The notes under the pieces: generated by a model
The model's database searches: none
Told to the model about the DNA's origin: nothing
Seen by the model: only the letters and a program-made list of their open reading frames with translations
Program-made: the position numbers and the translations under genes
In this document: positions 53,680 to 61,860 of the stretch, piece by piece
Numbering within the stretch: the first letter of the stretch is position 1
How the letters are laid out: each line of letters starts with the position of its first letter
Assembly (NCBI RefSeq): GCF_000959725.1
Contig: NZ_CP009323.1
Location: 3,410,001-3,474,000, forward strand
Source: Burkholderia gladioli
Lineage (GTDB): Bacteria > Pseudomonadota > Gammaproteobacteria > Burkholderiales > Burkholderiaceae
Direction of reading: 5' to 3'
DNA length: 64,000 nt

Positions 53680-54674
53680 GATTCGCTTCCAAGATTGGGG
53701 ACGCCTGAAGGAGGGAAGCCATTGTGCTCGACGCCGTCGAGCAGCCGGCCGGCGGCGCGCTTGCCGATGCGGTGGACGAGCGCCCAGCCGTCAGCGCTGG
53801 ATGCGCCGGCGGGGTAGCCCTGCGCATGGTAGCCACCAGGCACGATGCGGCCGTCGAACGCGACGGCTGCGGTCGCAAATCGGCCTGCGCCGAAGTCGCC
53901 CGAGCCAGGCGCCCACTCGCCGTGCTGCTTGAACAGGAACGGCACGCCCGCTTTGGCGCACTGGTCACGAAGCGCTCGAGGCCAGTCCGGATGCGCGGGC
54001 CGCGCGCCCGGGCCGCTTTCGCCGCCGGCGATGACCCACGAGATGGAGGGGCGCGGGACCTCGCGAAGTGCCGGCAAATAGCGCCCAGGGCAGCGGCCAC
54101 CCACCGCTGCCTCCCCATGCCACGCGCGGCCCAGGTCCACCGGCCCCAGCATCGGCTCGATCGACAGGAAGCGCACGTGCGCCCGCGTGGCCAGCAGCTT
54201 CGGGACGTCGCGATCGGCCTCGGCCTGGTTGACGACCGTGGCGCCGAGCCAGACGTGGTCCGGCGTGCCGGCCGGGAACATGTCGACCAGCATCGCAGCG
54301 GCGTTGCCGATGCGCTTCGTCAGCAGCAGCCAGTCGAGCGCCGGCGTCGCCTCGATCAGCGCAGCCAGGTCGCGGCGCCATGCCGCCGGCACCGCGTTGT
54401 CGAACACGTCGGCCAGCGACGAGCAGAAAACGCGCTGGCGCCGGCCGTGCGCGGCGAAGAACTCCTCGTGCCTCGCGTTCCAGCGGATCGGCTCGCGCCA
54501 GTTTGCGGCCGACGTCCGGATGCGCTGCCCGCGTGGGCCCCACTGCACCTTGTGCAAACGCGTATCCATCATCGCCTCGGCGTAGCAGTTATCGCAGCCG
54601 GGCGAGATCTTCGTGCAGCCCATCCAGGGCGTAAATGTGTGGTCCGTCCACTCGATTTTGCTGTTCTCGCTCAT
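53676..54674 (-). CDS. Phage Gp37/Gp68 family (DUF5131) three-cysteine protein
   Basis: A 332-residue protein. IEWTDHTFTPWMGCTKISPG plus CDNCYAE gives the family's C-x6-C-x2-C motif (about residues 21-31), which resembles a radical-SAM iron-sulfur site. CSSLADVFD, WLLLTKRIGNAAAML, HVWLGATVVNQAEADRDVPK, FLSIEPMLGPVDL and WVIAGGESGPGARPAHPDW complete the pattern. Homologs are frequent in phages; some are paired with a three-Cys-motif partner (TcmP), which I do not see here. Chemistry is unproven; RNA or nucleotide modification is a guess. ATG 54674 overlaps the upstream stop. Confidence 0.8.
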   Translation of the reverse strand: MSENSKIEWTDHTFTPWMGCTKISPGCDNCYAEAMMDTRLHKVQWGPRGQRIRTSAANWREPIRWNARHEEFFAAHGRRQRVFCSSLADVFDNAVPAAWRRDLAALIEATPALDWLLLTKRIGNAAAMLVDMFPAGTPDHVWLGATVVNQAEADRDVPKLLATRAHVRFLSIEPMLGPVDLGRAWHGEAAVGGRCPGRYLPALREVPRPSISWVIAGGESGPGARPAHPDWPRALRDQCAKAGVPFLFKQHGEWAPGSGDFGAGRFATAAVAFDGRIVPGGYHAQGYPAGASSADGWALVHRIGKRAAGRLLDGVEHNGFPPSGVPNLGSES

Positions 54675-54907
54675 AGTTCGATATCCACGTATTGGGTGGT
54701 GACGCGCACGTTCTCGCTGTGGTGGCGGCGGTAGACGATGACGATTCCGTCGCCGAGGTTCAGCGGCCGGCCTCGGCCGTTGTCGTCGTTCAGTTCGGCC
54801 TGGTGGTCGCAGCAGACCGAACGCAGCGTGACGGCCAATTGCAGGGGATCGTCGAGCAGCCTCTGGAGGTAGTCGTGGTTGATCTCGATGATGGTGCGGG
54901 TGCTCAT
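54671..54907 (-). CDS. Small uncharacterised element protein (78 aa)
   Basis: The protein reads STRTIIEINHDYLQRLLDDP, then LAVTLRSVCCDHQAELNDDN, then DGIVIVYRRHHSENVRVTTQ. It is an alpha/beta mini-protein with no family I can name. GAGGCCTCCAAGTC precedes ATG 54907. Both ends overlap neighbours by ATGA, which makes it a real gene in the coupled chain. Confidence 0.65.
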   Translation of the reverse strand: MSTRTIIEINHDYLQRLLDDPLQLAVTLRSVCCDHQAELNDDNGRGRPLNLGDGIVIVYRRHHSENVRVTTQYVDIEL

Positions 54908-55278
54908 GACTTGGAGGCCTCCGCAGCGGCGCGGGCACGCTTCTCCTGGCCGCGCTGCTCGATGAACGCGCGCATCCATTCAACCGCGTCCTCCGGTGAT
55001 CCGAGCTGCCCGGTCACCCGGCGCCGCTTGTTCATCGCGCCGCATTCCTGGTAGGTGATCGCGACGGCGCCGGCGGCGATGGCGGCCGCGCGCTTCACGA
55101 GCGCGATATCGAAATGCTCGTCGCGCGTGCCCGGATGCTGGATCCAGCGACGGTTGACGCCGATCTCGTCGACCATGGCGAGCAGCTCGTCGGTCGTGTC
55201 GGCGATCAGGTGCGACATCTTCATGTTGCCGAATCGGCCGACCTGGTAGCGGTACATGTCGTCGACGTAGACGGTCAT
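54904..55278 (-). CDS. DUF4031 family protein
   Basis: A 124-residue protein. TVYVDDMYRYQVGRFGNMKM, SHLIADTTDELLAMVDEIGV plus RRWIQHPGT, and HFDIALVKRAAAIAAGAVAI match DUF4031, a small phage and bacterial family whose conserved Asp and His residues suggest a metal or nucleotide site. Function is unknown. Starts inside the stop of the HTH-tailed gene and ends inside the start of the next. Confidence 0.8.
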   Translation of the reverse strand: MTVYVDDMYRYQVGRFGNMKMSHLIADTTDELLAMVDEIGVNRRWIQHPGTRDEHFDIALVKRAAAIAAGAVAITYQECGAMNKRRRVTGQLGSPEDAVEWMRAFIEQRGQEKRARAAAEASKS

Positions 55279-55970
55279 GACTTCTCTCCCTTGCGTGCGG
55301 CGTCGATAGCCCGTTGAAGCAACGGCGCAGTTCTCGGCAGCTCGTGGCTTTCGAAGAAGTCCGAGGTGGCCTTGACCTGCTCTGGAGTGATCGGTCGCCG
55401 TCCGAATTCGATTGCCGAGAGTTCGGCTGACGAAACGCCCATTGCGCGCGCCATGTCACCCAGAAGCGTGCCGGTCACGACTCGGAGCGAGCGCACGAGC
55501 GATCCGAACGGCGTCAGCGGAGAATCGAAGCGCGCGATCGCAACCTCGCTTTCCGAGATAGCCGGCGCAGCCTTGAGGGCGCGGATGCGTGCGGCCGCCT
55601 CTCGCGACAGCGAGCCCCACAGGCTGCTGTTGACCCACTCGCGGCCGGCGCGCTGATGATCCTCGACGGCTGCCGCAGCAGCTTCCAGCGCAGCGTCCCG
55701 AATTGCCACCGCATCGACGGCAGGGATAGCCGGCGCAGGCGAGGCGGCGCGATTGTTCCAGATCGCGACGGCGTTGGCACGCAGTCGCGCGTTCTCGGCC
55801 TCCAGCTCGCGCGCGAGAGGTGCGAGGTGTTGATGCACTTCTTCGTAGTAGCGAGCCTGTGCCGAGGCACTGACGCCAGGGAATCGCTTCATGACGCCCG
55901 TAATCAGTTCATCGACGCGGGGCGATGTCGAGGCGGGATCGAAGTACAGTTCGCTCAGCTTGTCGCTCAT
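55275..55970 (-). CDS. HTH-tailed protein A
   Basis: A 231-residue protein. An N-terminal helical part (RVDELITGVMKRFPGVSASA, then a coiled coil LAPLARELEAENARLRANAV) and an Ala-rich helix region (about 80-140) precede a C-terminal XRE-like HTH, about 150-210: PLTPFGSLVRSLRVVTGTLL, GDMARAMGVSSAELSAIEFG, RRPITPEQVKATSDFF. The same HTH module ends the 552-residue protein at 56404-58062. Being the only HTH proteins in the leftward operon apart from DUF4224, they are candidate regulators of the element. GGGAGA precedes ATG 55970. Confidence 0.7.
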   Translation of the reverse strand: MSDKLSELYFDPASTSPRVDELITGVMKRFPGVSASAQARYYEEVHQHLAPLARELEAENARLRANAVAIWNNRAASPAPAIPAVDAVAIRDAALEAAAAAVEDHQRAGREWVNSSLWGSLSREAAARIRALKAAPAISESEVAIARFDSPLTPFGSLVRSLRVVTGTLLGDMARAMGVSSAELSAIEFGRRPITPEQVKATSDFFESHELPRTAPLLQRAIDAARKGEKS

Positions 55971-56407
55971 CGGGTGTCTCCCGCAATTGCGCGAGCAGCG
56001 CGCAGCATCCGCGACGGGTCTCCGAGATTCGGGCCGACCCATACCGCGCCATGCTCGCCCCATGTCGTGAAGTGATCGCATACAAGACGGCAGAGCGATT
56101 CCCACGCGGTTTCTTCGCTCCATTCGCGCTCGTAATACCCCTCCATCGAGCCAACCATTACCGTCCCCTTGAGGGGATGACGCGGCGGCCGCATGACGAT
56201 CCAATACTCGCCGCTGGCCGGTCGGTATTTGATGTCGCGCTCGAATGGGTAACGCACGCGATGGCGTTCCCAGTGCTTCAGGTCATGGCCGCCCGTCGAC
56301 GTGTAGCACTCGCCCTTCTCGGCAGGAAATTGCTTACGGCGATCGCCGAGCAGCGGAAGCAGCGGCGCAGCCTGTTTCGACAGCTTCTTGAGGATGCGGA
56401 GATTCAC
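55967..56407 (-). CDS. Uncharacterised element protein (146 aa)
   Basis: A soluble basic/aromatic protein: NLRILKKLSKQAAPLLPLLG, then ECYTSTGGHDLKHWERHRVR, then DIKYRPASGEYWIVMRPPRH, then EEWSEETAW-like EREWSEETAWESLCRLVCDH. I know no family. It is located between the two HTH-tailed genes and overlaps both by ATGA. Confidence 0.6.
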   Translation of the reverse strand: MNLRILKKLSKQAAPLLPLLGDRRKQFPAEKGECYTSTGGHDLKHWERHRVRYPFERDIKYRPASGEYWIVMRPPRHPLKGTVMVGSMEGYYEREWSEETAWESLCRLVCDHFTTWGEHGAVWVGPNLGDPSRMLRAARAIAGDTR

Positions 56408-58062
56408 GCTTCGCCTCCCTTCCCACCCTGCGCGCCCTGAGACTCTTTGGCCGCACGCACGAGCGCCGGTTGCGTATCGACAATCCCTCTTTCGGAGAAA
56501 AATTGCGATGCGAGCGTGGCGTTATCAAACGAGACGGGACGCCGGCCGAATTCCAATGACGACAGGAAGGCCGGCGAAACATTCATAGCCGTCGACATGT
56601 CCATCAGCGTCGTGCCGGCGACGATCCGAAGCGCGCGCACGAGCATCCCGTAGGGCGTCAGGGGATTCTCGATGCTAGCCGCCTCTCCCGCATCAGCAGG
56701 GACGCCGTAGACAGCCATCTTCCAGCCAGCGCGCTCGTATCCCTCCGGCTTGGAAACCTTGGGATTCCAGACGTAGTGACCATCGTCGTGCAGGGTAGCG
56801 ACCGGCTCGCGCGCATCAGTAGAGGAGAGAGCGCCGAGCACCTTTCCGTCACGCACGCCGGCCGCGTAGCCGCGGTTCGACGCCTGAATCAGTTCATGAT
56901 CGAAGCGCTCGCGCGCCTCGGCCGGTGCGCCGTTCAGTATCGCAATGGCCTGATCCACGATATCCATGTCCCCGACGAGTTTCGAGTACGCCGGGACCGC
57001 GCGAACATGTCGAGCCAGACCGATGAGGCCCGAAGCTACGACGGAGGACTCGCGCACCTCGGCCGGTGCGGCGACGAGCGCGTCGAGGTGGCGCAGCGCG
57101 GCAGTGAGCTTGTGCGTGTAGCCTCGTGCATGCGAGCCCAGTGGTCCGACACGCCGCTCGATTGCAGACAGGCCCTCCATGATTCGATGCGCGCCGGTCA
57201 GCGTGGCTTTGATTTCGTCGTAGTGCTCTTGAGCGTCGGGCGTGGCCGGGGATACTGCTGCGCGCGCGGGGATCATGGCGCGGACGTGGTGCTGAATTGC
57301 CTTGGCCTCGTCCTTGCCTGCCAAGTCGAAATCGATCAAGTCATCGTCTCCGGCTCCGGCGCGCCATCCCGCACGCCAGATCGCTTCGTGGAACTTGGCG
57401 AGCAGCACATCGAGTTGCAGCAGATCGTCCATGGGCTCCCCATCAGCGGCGACAGCCTGAGCGGCCGGCTGGTTATGACCGATCCAGGGCGCTTCCTTGG
57501 TCCACGTATCGGCCTTGCCGCTCGTCTCGATCGCCTCGACGCCAACCGTTGCAACGTCGGCCGGCCGCCATACGATCCCGCATGCGTGGCAGAGGTGCGA
57601 ACGGTGCGGCGGGTTGCTCCAGACGCGCATGCGCCCTTGTTCGATATCGTGCGGATCGTCGGCCCATTCCTCGGCGTCGATGTGCTGCGTACCGCACCGC
57701 GGGCAGAACAGCAGCATCGGGATCGGAGCGGCTTCGGCGACCGGGGCGGCGGGAGCGGCGTCGAGCATGGCGCGATGGGCGGCATCGAGAGCGTCGTCGC
57801 GATCGTTGGTTTCCTTTTCGGTTGTATTGAACGCGAGCAACGCCTTGACTCGCATGTCGTAGGAGCGCTCGATCGGCACCAGCTTCCACCCGTCCGGTGC
57901 GGGCACTGCTGCTCGCGGGGAGGTGAGAAGGGCGCGTTCGAGGGCGCGGGCGAACGGGAGAATGTGACTGGACTCGCGTTCGTCCTCCTGAGTGTAGAAG
58001 TCGTCATAGATCTCGACGATCTGCTCGTCCGTCAGCGCGGGTGCGGTGGTGTTGTTCGTCAT
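56404..58062 (-). CDS. HTH-tailed protein B with zinc ribbon
   Basis: A 552-residue mosaic. The N-terminus ALTDEQIVEIYDDFYTQEDE and the segment PAPDGWKLVPIERSYDMRVK are modules common in Burkholderia phage proteins. A zinc ribbon uses Cys120, Cys123, Cys158 and Cys161 (FCPRCGTQH, LCHACGIVW). A helical middle (about 230-400) contains ALRHLDALVAAPAEVRES. The C-terminal HTH (about 470-535) reads PLTPYGMLVRALRIVAGTTL, MDMSTAMNVSPAFLSSLEFG, RRPVSFDNATLASQFF, clearly homologous to that of protein A. It is the first gene of the overlapping chain, 18 bases downstream of rtcB. Confidence 0.68.
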   Translation of the reverse strand: MTNNTTAPALTDEQIVEIYDDFYTQEDERESSHILPFARALERALLTSPRAAVPAPDGWKLVPIERSYDMRVKALLAFNTTEKETNDRDDALDAAHRAMLDAAPAAPVAEAAPIPMLLFCPRCGTQHIDAEEWADDPHDIEQGRMRVWSNPPHRSHLCHACGIVWRPADVATVGVEAIETSGKADTWTKEAPWIGHNQPAAQAVAADGEPMDDLLQLDVLLAKFHEAIWRAGWRAGAGDDDLIDFDLAGKDEAKAIQHHVRAMIPARAAVSPATPDAQEHYDEIKATLTGAHRIMEGLSAIERRVGPLGSHARGYTHKLTAALRHLDALVAAPAEVRESSVVASGLIGLARHVRAVPAYSKLVGDMDIVDQAIAILNGAPAEARERFDHELIQASNRGYAAGVRDGKVLGALSSTDAREPVATLHDDGHYVWNPKVSKPEGYERAGWKMAVYGVPADAGEAASIENPLTPYGMLVRALRIVAGTTLMDMSTAMNVSPAFLSSLEFGRRPVSFDNATLASQFFSERGIVDTQPALVRAAKESQGAQGGKGGEA

Positions 58063-58080
58063 GGTGTCCTCAGATCAGCG

Positions 58081-59265
58081 TTATGCGCCCTTGACACAAA
58101 GGACCTGCTTCAACACGTGCACGACTTCAACGAGGTCACGCTGGTTATCCATCACCGTGTCGATATCCTTGTACGCGCCCGGGATCTCGTCGAGCACTGC
58201 GTCGTCCTTGCGGCACTCGACGCCTTCGGTTTGTGCTACCAGGTCGGCAAGTTGGAAGCGGCGGCGCGCCTCGGAGCGGCTCATCTGCCGGCCGGCACCA
58301 TGCGAGCAGGAACAGTACGACTCGGCGCTGCCCTTGCCGCGCACGATGTAGCTGCGCTGGCCCATCGAACCGGGGATGATGCCCAGGTCGTCTTTCCGCG
58401 CGCGGATCGCCCCTTTGCGGGTGACCCACAGGTTCTTCCCGAAATGGCTCTCGCGCGCGACGTAGTTGTGGTGGCAGTTGATTGCTTCTTGCGTGATCGT
58501 GAATTCGATCGGCATATGCCGGCGCAGCGCAGCGATGACCGCGTCCATCATGACGCGGCGGTTTTCGAGCGCGTAGTCCTGCGCCCACTGCACCGCCTCG
58601 ACGTAATCGTTGAAGTCGTCGGTGTCCTCGGGGAAGTAGGCCAGGTCGCCGTCGGGCAGGCTGATGAAATACTGCTCCATCCGGCGCTTGGCCTTCTCGA
58701 TGAAGTAGCGGCCGATCAGGTTGCCGATGCCGCGCGAGCCCGAATGCAGCATGACCCATACGTCCTGCGCCTCGTCGATGCACAGTTCGATGAAGTGGTT
58801 GCCGCTGCCCAGCGAGCCCAGTTGACGCTCGGCGTGGTTCTTCGCCAGCACGGGATGCTTGTCGATCAGGGCCTGCAGGCCGCGCCACGTCTCCGCGTTC
58901 GACGCAGGCAGGCGCCTCGAATCATGTGCGCCGCCAGCACCGAGCGGCACGTCGCGCTCGATCTGGCGGCGGATGGCTATCAGGCTGTCGGGCAGCGCGC
59001 TCGCCTTCAGCGACAGCCGCACAGCGTTCATGCCGCATCCGATGTCGACACCGACTGCCGCCGGGATGATCGCCTTGTCTGTTGCGATGACGCTGCCGAC
59101 GGTCGCGCCGATACCTGCATGGACGTCCGGCATCGCGGCAACGCCGTTGCCTGAGATGAAAGGGAGGCGGGCCAGATTCTTGAGTTGCTGAAGCGCCGAG
59201 TCTTCGACCTCGTCGGTCCATATCTTGATTGGCCGGGCACCCTCTTGATGGATTACTTTCTTCAT
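58081..59265 (-). CDS. rtcB: RtcB-type RNA ligase
   Basis: A 394-residue RtcB. Metal-site motifs MPDVHAGIGATVG, AAVGVDIGCGMNAV (Asp74, Cys77), LGSGNHFIE (His157), LHSGSRGIGN (His174) and NCHHNYVARE are intact. The guanylylated His is in CSCSHGAGRQMSR (His322), and AYKDIDTVMDNQRDLVEVVH closes the active site. It lines up well with E. coli RtcB. It joins 2',3'-cyclic phosphate or 3'-phosphate ends to 5'-OH RNA ends with GTP and Mn2+. No rtcA or archease is nearby. ATG 59265 preferred over TTG 59274. Confidence 0.93.
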   Translation of the reverse strand: MKKVIHQEGARPIKIWTDEVEDSALQQLKNLARLPFISGNGVAAMPDVHAGIGATVGSVIATDKAIIPAAVGVDIGCGMNAVRLSLKASALPDSLIAIRRQIERDVPLGAGGAHDSRRLPASNAETWRGLQALIDKHPVLAKNHAERQLGSLGSGNHFIELCIDEAQDVWVMLHSGSRGIGNLIGRYFIEKAKRRMEQYFISLPDGDLAYFPEDTDDFNDYVEAVQWAQDYALENRRVMMDAVIAALRRHMPIEFTITQEAINCHHNYVARESHFGKNLWVTRKGAIRARKDDLGIIPGSMGQRSYIVRGKGSAESYCSCSHGAGRQMSRSEARRRFQLADLVAQTEGVECRKDDAVLDEIPGAYKDIDTVMDNQRDLVEVVHVLKQVLCVKGA

Positions 59266-59336
59266 GGTGGTCAAGTCTCAGTAGGTCAGTGCGCCGCGTT
59301 CGTGAATGGCATCGGCGCGCCGGGCGCCGGTAAAAA

Positions 59337-59600
59337 TCAGAAAAGTTCGCCCTGCGTAGGCTTCCGGCCGCTCGTGGTAGCCAGGTGCGCGGGGCAGAAA
59401 TGCACGTCCGGGCCGACCTGGTGTGCGTGGGCCGCGCAGAGGTGTCGGTCGCAGGTCTTTCCCGATCTCGTGTTGAAATCGCACTGGAAAGCGCTGGGCG
59501 CGGAGCAGTCTGGTACCGAGCAGCGGGGCGTGCGGCCACGCCCGCGGGTGCAGATGAATCCGGAGCCGCCACCAGGCAGGCGGAAGGGCGTGCATGGCAT
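59337..59600 (-). CDS. Cys-rich zinc-finger-like element protein (87 aa)
   Basis: It contains ten Cys and several His in spaced pairs (ICTRGRGRTPRCSVPDC, FQCDFNTRSGKTCDRHLCAA, HFCPAHLATT). The pattern TCDRHLCAAHA resembles small phage zinc-binding proteins that sit beside DNA/RNA-processing genes. It starts 9 bases after the 230-residue gene; ATG 59600 has GAGG upstream. A 71-base gap separates it from rtcB. Confidence 0.65.
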   Translation of the reverse strand: MPCTPFRLPGGGSGFICTRGRGRTPRCSVPDCSAPSAFQCDFNTRSGKTCDRHLCAAHAHQVGPDVHFCPAHLATTSGRKPTQGELF

Positions 59601-59608
59601 GGCGTGCC

Positions 59609-60301
59609 TCAGTCGCCGCGGCCGGGGTAGTAGGTATCGATCTCGTCGGCTTCGCGATCGATGACGAGCTTCGTGCCCGCATGGAACATCTGAAGGATGG
59701 AGCGCTCGAAGCCATGGGGGTCGAGGAACAACGTTTCTTCAGCCTTGCGTTTGCCGAGGCGTAGACCGAACAAACGCCCATCGCGATCGCTCACTGCGAA
59801 TTGGATTTCGCATTCGTATTGGGATTTGCGGCTGTCTTTGTCGAGGCTGATCCAGCGGGAACCATAGTCGGTGCCCGCGACGTGCAACGTGATGCGATCC
59901 GGTGCATCGCACGAGCAGCCGTAGCGGTCTTCATTGCCTTTGATGAACTGGGCAACGAGATCGGAAAGCTTGATTTCGGCGGGCGCCGGCGCAAGGAGCG
60001 ATGTGAGTTGCGCCTCGACCTGCTGGGCGATGGCATTTTCGGTGAGCGCGGACACCTTGGCTCGCACAACCTTCAAGACGAAGTCGTTGTAGCTCGGCAG
60101 CCCGAGCCTGGTCAGATCGACCTGCATGGCCACCTTGACCTGCTCGGACAACTGCTTGCCGAATTCGGAATATCCCTGCAACTCGTGCTCGACGATCGAG
60201 GTAATGGTTTTGGTGAGCTTTTCCTCGATAGCCCTTTCGATCACACCGGAAGCCACGATGTTCGAGAAAGCGGTCGACACAGCCTGTTCAAGTTCTTTCA
60301 T
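59609..60301 (-). CDS. Uncharacterised element protein (230 aa)
   Basis: The N-terminal ~110 residues are helical, with possible coiled coil (AIEEKLTKTITSIVEHELQG, EFGKQLSEQVKVAMQVDLTR). The C-terminal ~100 are beta-rich (DRITLHVAGTDYGSRWISLD, YECEIQFAVSDRDGRLFGLR). It does not look like a DNA-binding or enzyme family I can name. It is the first larger protein downstream of the cluster of small genes. Confidence 0.6.
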   Translation of the reverse strand: MKELEQAVSTAFSNIVASGVIERAIEEKLTKTITSIVEHELQGYSEFGKQLSEQVKVAMQVDLTRLGLPSYNDFVLKVVRAKVSALTENAIAQQVEAQLTSLLAPAPAEIKLSDLVAQFIKGNEDRYGCSCDAPDRITLHVAGTDYGSRWISLDKDSRKSQYECEIQFAVSDRDGRLFGLRLGKRKAEETLFLDPHGFERSILQMFHAGTKLVIDREADEIDTYYPGRGD

Positions 60302-60406
60302 GATGGAATCCGATGGTAAAAAGGCGGGGCGCTATGCGAGCCGCCCGCGTCAAAGTCGCCGCGCTCCGAGACATAAAATGTTTGCGCGACGGCCGGGGGA
60401 TCGGAA

Positions 60407-60694
60407 CTACTGACCTGACTGCTTGAGGGCGTAAATCTCGCGGCTCAAAGCGATAATTCTTTCTGCTGCGGCGCGCATCAGTGCTGCATCGCAATCCTCA
60501 AACTGGAGTGCGGCGCGGTTCTTGAGTTGCCTGGCAATGTCGTCGTCGGCTTGGTCGGGTGCACGCGTATATGCATCGCCGAATCTCCGCAACGCCGATA
60601 CCGGGCCGGTCACGCTTTGGTATTGCTGACGCCCAATGACGCCATCGGTCACGACGGTCAAGCCTGCGTCACGGGCGAGTTTGATAATGTCCAT
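60407..60694 (-). CDS. Small uncharacterised element protein (95 aa)
   Basis: The protein reads DIIKLARDAGLTVVTDGVIG, then DAALMRAAAERIIALSREIY. Helical, soluble. ATG 60694 is preceded by GAGGTGAC at ideal spacing; a GTG at 60703 overlapping the upstream stop is the alternative. Confidence 0.6.
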   Translation of the reverse strand: MDIIKLARDAGLTVVTDGVIGRQQYQSVTGPVSALRRFGDAYTRAPDQADDDIARQLKNRAALQFEDCDAALMRAAAERIIALSREIYALKQSGQ

Positions 60695-60699
60695 GCGTG

Positions 60700-61014
60700 T
60701 CACCTCGCAGAAGCTGCGGCGCGTGCCGCGCGTATATGTGCCTTGATGAGGCGATATCCGTCGTCGATGCTGATCGAGTGCTGCTCGACATCGTTTAAGA
60801 TTTGCCAGACAGACGGAAGGTGAGGAGCGAAATCCTCGAACACCGTCGACTTACTAAGGCGAGGGTCATTGGAAGCGACACCCGCATGCTGTTGTTTCGA
60901 CGTGGTACTGCCGTTCGCGTGTTGAGCCCGGTCGCGCGCTGCGAACTTCGCGGCCACGCGGCCGAACAGCACGGTGCCCAGGAACGTCATGACGAGGTAG
61001 CTGATCTTGGACAT
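60700..61014 (-). CDS. Small membrane-anchored element protein (104 aa)
   Basis: One N-terminal hydrophobic segment (KISYLVMTFLGTVLFGRVAA) followed by a polar linker and a helical domain (SVWQILNDVEQHSISIDDGY, RLIKAHIRAARAAASA). The family is unknown. It lies 2 bases after the 86-residue gene and is tightly coupled with the next. Confidence 0.6.
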   Translation of the reverse strand: MSKISYLVMTFLGTVLFGRVAAKFAARDRAQHANGSTTSKQQHAGVASNDPRLSKSTVFEDFAPHLPSVWQILNDVEQHSISIDDGYRLIKAHIRAARAAASAR

Positions 61015-61016
61015 CG

Positions 61017-61277
61017 CTAATCCTCATCGGAATCGCCGGATGCGAGACGTTTGCGGTCGACCTCGTCACTCTTCCTGGTCGAACCGGCCGGCGACTTATG
61101 CGCGTTCGCGCGACGTCGCGACAGATAGTTGCGCGGCTCGATTTGCGCGCGCACGGCTGCCTGGACGGCAGCACGCACAGCAGGATTCGAAAGTGCTTCG
61201 TCCGCCGGGCCGTCTATCAAACGTTGGCACTCGGGGACAAGCAACTCATCGGGAAGGTGAGAAGGTACGGGACGCAT
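61017..61277 (-). CDS. Small uncharacterised element protein (86 aa)
   Basis: The protein reads RPVPSHLPDELLVPECQRLI, then ALSNPAVRAAVQAAVRAQIE, then a basic tail (RRRANAHKSP, KSDEVDRKRL). ATG 61277 has GAGGTG upstream at 6-7 bases, which decides the start against 61331. Confidence 0.58.
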   Translation of the reverse strand: MRPVPSHLPDELLVPECQRLIDGPADEALSNPAVRAAVQAAVRAQIEPRNYLSRRRANAHKSPAGSTRKSDEVDRKRLASGDSDED

Positions 61278-61278
61278 G

Positions 61279-61491
61279 TCATGCACCTCGAGGCCGAACA
61301 CCGTTGTTGAGATCGGAAAGGCCGGCGGCATCTGCGAGCGCGATAGCGATCTCAGGGTGGTCGTGAACTATCCAACCGTGCAGGCACGCGATCACGCTTT
61401 CCGGCCGCTTGTGCGGAGGCTGCCGGTCGGCGAACTGAGCCGCGATCTTCACTCCCTGGAGGAGCTTGGCGGCGTCGATCAAGGGGAGCAT
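61279..61491 (-). CDS. Small uncharacterised element protein (70 aa)
   Basis: The protein reads LPLIDAAKLLQGVKIAAQFA, then SVIACLHGWIVHDHPEIAIA, then LADAAGLSDLNNG. Helical. The next gene begins 1 base after its stop. Start ATG 61491 is inferred from spacing to the upstream gene and GAGGCGGAAAGC ahead of it. Confidence 0.5.
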   Translation of the reverse strand: MLPLIDAAKLLQGVKIAAQFADRQPPHKRPESVIACLHGWIVHDHPEIAIALADAAGLSDLNNGVRPRGA

Positions 61492-61501
61492 GCTTTCCGC
61501 C

Positions 61502-61732
61502 TCACATGCACCGCGCGAATGCGCACGCGAGTTGCGAAGCCGCTTGCTGATCCATGTATTGCGCATAGCCGAGGATCAGGAAGTAAAGGAAGATGCCGCC
61601 GAGGATTTCGAGCGCGACCCGGAGGAAACGCCAAGCTATGGCGATAGCGTTGCGGAGTCGAGCGAATCGCTGTTTCGAGTTGAGAACGCGCTTCAATCGC
61701 GGCTTCAAATCCCAAGTAAATCGAGCTTGCAT
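61502..61732 (-). CDS. Small membrane protein (76 aa)
   Basis: A basic N-terminal half (QARFTWDLKPRLKRVLNSKQ) followed by one strong helix (FLRVALEILGGIFLYFLILG). GGAG lies about 9 bases before ATG 61732. It could be a holin-like or lysogeny membrane protein, but nothing supports a specific role. Confidence 0.55.
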   Translation of the reverse strand: MQARFTWDLKPRLKRVLNSKQRFARLRNAIAIAWRFLRVALEILGGIFLYFLILGYAQYMDQQAASQLACAFARCM

Positions 61733-61860
61733 TATTAATCTCCACATAGAGAAATCGAGCACTTAGAGGGGACGCCTGATACAGCTAACGGTGAGCGTTT
61801 ACGGGCTATTTAAAGTCGCCTCGACGACTTCCAGGCGTCCCGTCTGAGTGTTCTGTTGAG

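Noticed and set aside
61479..61745. Alternative 88-codon minus-strand frame
   Set aside because: Overlaps the 76-residue membrane-protein gene in another phase; the latter has a ribosome site and a coherent transmembrane helix.
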